5,735 bases of DNA from Chloroflexota bacterium (GTDB lineage Bacteria; Chloroflexota; Anaerolineae; B4-G1; DUEL01), in contig JAGHZG010000127.1 in NCBI GenBank assembly GCA_017743275.1, positions 1 to 5,735 of the forward strand, read 5' to 3'. Of this stretch, positions 3,684-5,735 are shown one piece after another. Each line of letters opens with the position of its first letter. The stretch's first letter is position 1. The notes under the pieces are model-generated. The model was not told where the DNA came from and did no database searches. It was given only the letters and a program-made list of their open reading frames with translations. The translations under genes were made by a program, and so were the position numbers.

Positions 3684-5735
3684 ATGAGTACCAGAACGAC
3701 CTGGCGCTGGTCCAGCCTGCTGGTCGTGGTGACGATGATCGTCAGCATGGCCGCGGCGACCGTCAGCGCATCCCCGGCGCCGGCGCGGCCCGAAACCGCC
3801 ACGGCCGCCCCGGCCTGGCAATTCCCATCGCCGGAGGCGACCAAACCGCCTTTGCAGGGGCAACCCCCTGTCCAGGGTGAGGGAAAATCCGACGAGGCCC
3901 TCTCCAAACTGGCCCCCGAACTCCGCCCCATCGCTAAGGCCCGCAGCCCCGAACTGGTTCTGGTGACCGTCCTGATGCAGGCCGGGACCAAAGTCCAGCC
4001 TTACTTCCAGCGGGTGGTGGTCCGCAAGCCCATCGGCGGCCTCCAGTGGGCCACAGGCGAGATCCGCGGGGCCAATCTCCTCAAACTGGCCAGTCTCCCC
4101 GGCGTCATCTCCGTGGTCTCCTTCCAGTCCTACGCCCCGGTACCTGCTCCCAATGATGACTTCCGGGGAGGACTCGGTTACCAGCCGCCTTCCCTCAAAC
4201 TGGAGAAGGGCAAGGGGGCCCAGGTAAAGGAGGCCCTGCGTAAATTCACTGCGGGGATGAGCCCGGAGCAGGTGCGGGAGAAACTCCGAACCGATTCCGC
4301 CTTCCGGGCGAAGGTGAGTGAAATCCTGGGGCGGCCGCTGCCGCAGCGCCCGGCCCTGCCGGAGAAGCCCTCTCTTCCTCCGCAGGGCGGAATTCAGCCC
4401 GCCACCATTAAGGTGAAAGACGTGCATGGTGCCTCCGCGGCCTGGACCAAAGGCTACACCGGCACGGGCGTGGTGGCGGCGGTGGTGGATACCGGCGTGG
4501 ACTTCGCCCACCCCGACCTCCAGGGCACCCAGGCCCGCGTCCCCTCCGGCCCCTATGCGGGTTGGCCCTACTCCTACGACACCCTCTCCGGCCTGTTCTA
4601 CGCCTTTGGTTATCCCACTATCGGGCCGGACACGTACTGGGACTGGGTTAGCTGGACCTACTACGCTCACACCCTGCCGGTGGAAAGCCCCACCTGCAAC
4701 GGCATCACCTGCATGGCCAACCTGAAGATTGATTTCGGCTCTGATGCGGGTTGGCCCTGGCCTCCGGTGGTCCTCCCCTTCGTCTGGCCCGACACCTCCA
4801 AGAGCGGCCAGTACTACTACACCGTTCACCCGGACTTCCCGCTGCTGGTTGCGGGCTATTACCTTGGTCTGGGCTATGCTGCTCCTCCCTCCATTGCCCC
4901 CGCTGCCGTCATCGTGGCCGATGAGAACACCGCCGGGGTCTACGATACGGTCTACGTGGACGCCGACTTTGACCAGGACCTGACCAACAACAAGCCGATG
5001 CGCAAAGGGGAAGAATTGGCCGGCGTGGACCTCTACGATGCGGCCGGGAACCCCGGCACCGACGGTATCTGGGACCTCTCCGCCGGGATGCTGGCCTGGA
5101 TCGCCGACGGCGCAAACGTCCCGCCCGGGACCGGCGTGCTCTACACGGGCCTGACTGTCCCCGCAGCCGGGCGCCTGCTGGCTTTCATCGGCGACGATAA
5201 CTCCCACGGCACCAACTGCGCCGGCGATATCGCCGCCCAGGGGGTGATCACCGACCCCGAGTGGATCGGCCCCATCAATCCCATCTTCGGCGGCGCGGCG
5301 AACGCGGGCGGTGTGGGCGGCCCGGTCCTCTCCGGCATGGCCCCCGGCGCCAAGATTGCCGCCTTCCAGCATGGCTTCTGGCTCCCCTTTGACTCCTGGG
5401 TCCTGGCAGCCCTGGGCTTTGACGGTGTTCCCAATACCGGCGACGAGGCCCAGATTTCTTCCAACTCCTGGGGCGCCAGCGCCACCATCAACGACGGCTG
5501 GGATGCGACCTCCCGCTTCGCCCACTGGCTCAACCGCAACTACGCCCCCAACCTGGCCTTCCTGGTGGCCACGGGCAACGGCGGCCACGGCTACGGCACC
5601 GTCACCGAGCCTGACGGCGGTTCCATCATTGACGTGGGCGCCAGCACAATGTATGGGACGCTGACATACTTTGAGTTCATCTTGGACGAGACGATGCTCA
5701 CATATGGCGACGTCCAGCTCTGGTCCAACCGCGGC
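3684..5735 (+). CDS. Secreted subtilisin-family serine protease (S8), 3'-truncated by the window end
   Basis: 684 residues are encoded without a stop before the window ends. Residues 1-29 are a Sec signal peptide: R4 and R8, then a hydrophobic core (12-27), with likely cleavage after VSA (27-29). Residues about 30-240 form a Pro-rich propeptide, including an inhibitor-like part (LVLVTVLMQAG to LPGVISVV). The catalytic domain starts near 245 (KVKDVHGASAAW). Catalytic Asp is D269 in VVDTGVDFAHPDL, His is H508 in DDNSHGTNCAGD, and the oxyanion-hole Asn is N632 in ATGNGG. The SNSWG motif (593-597) is also present. The GTSxAxP serine motif is not reached; the sequence stops at SNRG, which resembles the SSRGP motif that usually precedes it. 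Asp and His are 239 residues apart, far more than in subtilisin, as in pyrolysin and tripeptidyl-peptidase II relatives. The insert has an acidic DADFDQD (426-432), possibly calcium-binding, and a CNGITC pair. It probably acts outside the cell on proteins or peptides. Confidence 0.95.
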   Translation, partial: MSTRTTWRWSSLLVVVTMIVSMAAATVSASPAPARPETATAAPAWQFPSPEATKPPLQGQPPVQGEGKSDEALSKLAPELRPIAKARSPELVLVTVLMQAGTKVQPYFQRVVVRKPIGGLQWATGEIRGANLLKLASLPGVISVVSFQSYAPVPAPNDDFRGGLGYQPPSLKLEKGKGAQVKEALRKFTAGMSPEQVREKLRTDSAFRAKVSEILGRPLPQRPALPEKPSLPPQGGIQPATIKVKDVHGASAAWTKGYTGTGVVAAVVDTGVDFAHPDLQGTQARVPSGPYAGWPYSYDTLSGLFYAFGYPTIGPDTYWDWVSWTYYAHTLPVESPTCNGITCMANLKIDFGSDAGWPWPPVVLPFVWPDTSKSGQYYYTVHPDFPLLVAGYYLGLGYAAPPSIAPAAVIVADENTAGVYDTVYVDADFDQDLTNNKPMRKGEELAGVDLYDAAGNPGTDGIWDLSAGMLAWIADGANVPPGTGVLYTGLTVPAAGRLLAFIGDDNSHGTNCAGDIAAQGVITDPEWIGPINPIFGGAANAGGVGGPVLSGMAPGAKIAAFQHGFWLPFDSWVLAALGFDGVPNTGDEAQISSNSWGASATINDGWDATSRFAHWLNRNYAPNLAFLVATGNGGHGYGTVTEPDGGSIIDVGASTMYGTLTYFEFILDETMLTYGDVQLWSNRG

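Noticed and set aside
3663..5588. Long minus-strand open frame opposite the subtilase (641 codons)
   Set aside because: It is antisense to a clear protease frame with all expected motifs. Its Gly/Val/Ala-rich, low-information translation is what GC-rich codon bias produces on the opposite strand.

Overview
This is a GC-rich bacterial segment. Bacterial identity is supported by a near-consensus sigma70-type promoter in front of a bacterial-type initiator tRNA gene, strong AGGAGG ribosome binding sites and intrinsic terminators. The genes are separated by spacers packed with short dispersed-type repeats: palindromes, CACAAAGGACAC and GACGCAGAG runs, and GTGAAACGTAAAAC tandems. That style, with an acyl-CoA dehydrogenase and a large secreted subtilase, would fit a Chloroflexota (Anaerolineae-like) genome. 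This is inference from style; no phylogenetic marker here proves it.

Layout. Bases 1-40 hold a perfect 17-bp-arm palindrome, and a near-identical copy lies at 1442-1479. Between them is a compact two-gene plus-strand unit: an archaemetzincin-type zinc metalloprotease (210-740), then after a single base a 214-residue protein (742-1386) whose E / D / D-L-K arrangement suggests a PD-(D/E)XK nuclease-like fold. On the minus strand, convergent with that unit, is a complete acyl-CoA dehydrogenase (2659 to 1490). Upstream of it come a hairpin-forming repeat (2698-2778), three copies of a TTGGGATAAA half-site, and a self-contained initiator tRNA-Met unit with promoter, tRNA and terminator (2843-2986).

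Bases 2987-3683 hold no protein gene. The first part is a patchwork of short palindromes. The second starts at a near-perfect promoter (3311-3339). It continues into a structured leader ending in a strong terminator-like hairpin (3459-3500), then an isolated, perfect Shine-Dalgarno sequence with no start codon (3522-3532). After that come an inverted/tandem repeat block with ACCTCCTT at 3596-3603, and finally the real ribosome binding site of the last gene. That gene (3684 to beyond the window end) encodes a secreted subtilisin-family protease with signal peptide, propeptide and an unusually long insert between the catalytic Asp and His.

How the parts work together. The protease plus nuclease-like pair is probably co-translated. 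The acyl-CoA dehydrogenase is a stand-alone beta-oxidation-type gene. The tRNA is its own transcription unit. The most interesting candidate for something undescribed is the subtilase leader: a promoter-terminator RNA of about 155 nt, followed by mutually exclusive SD / anti-SD / SD segments that could form a transcriptional and translational switch.
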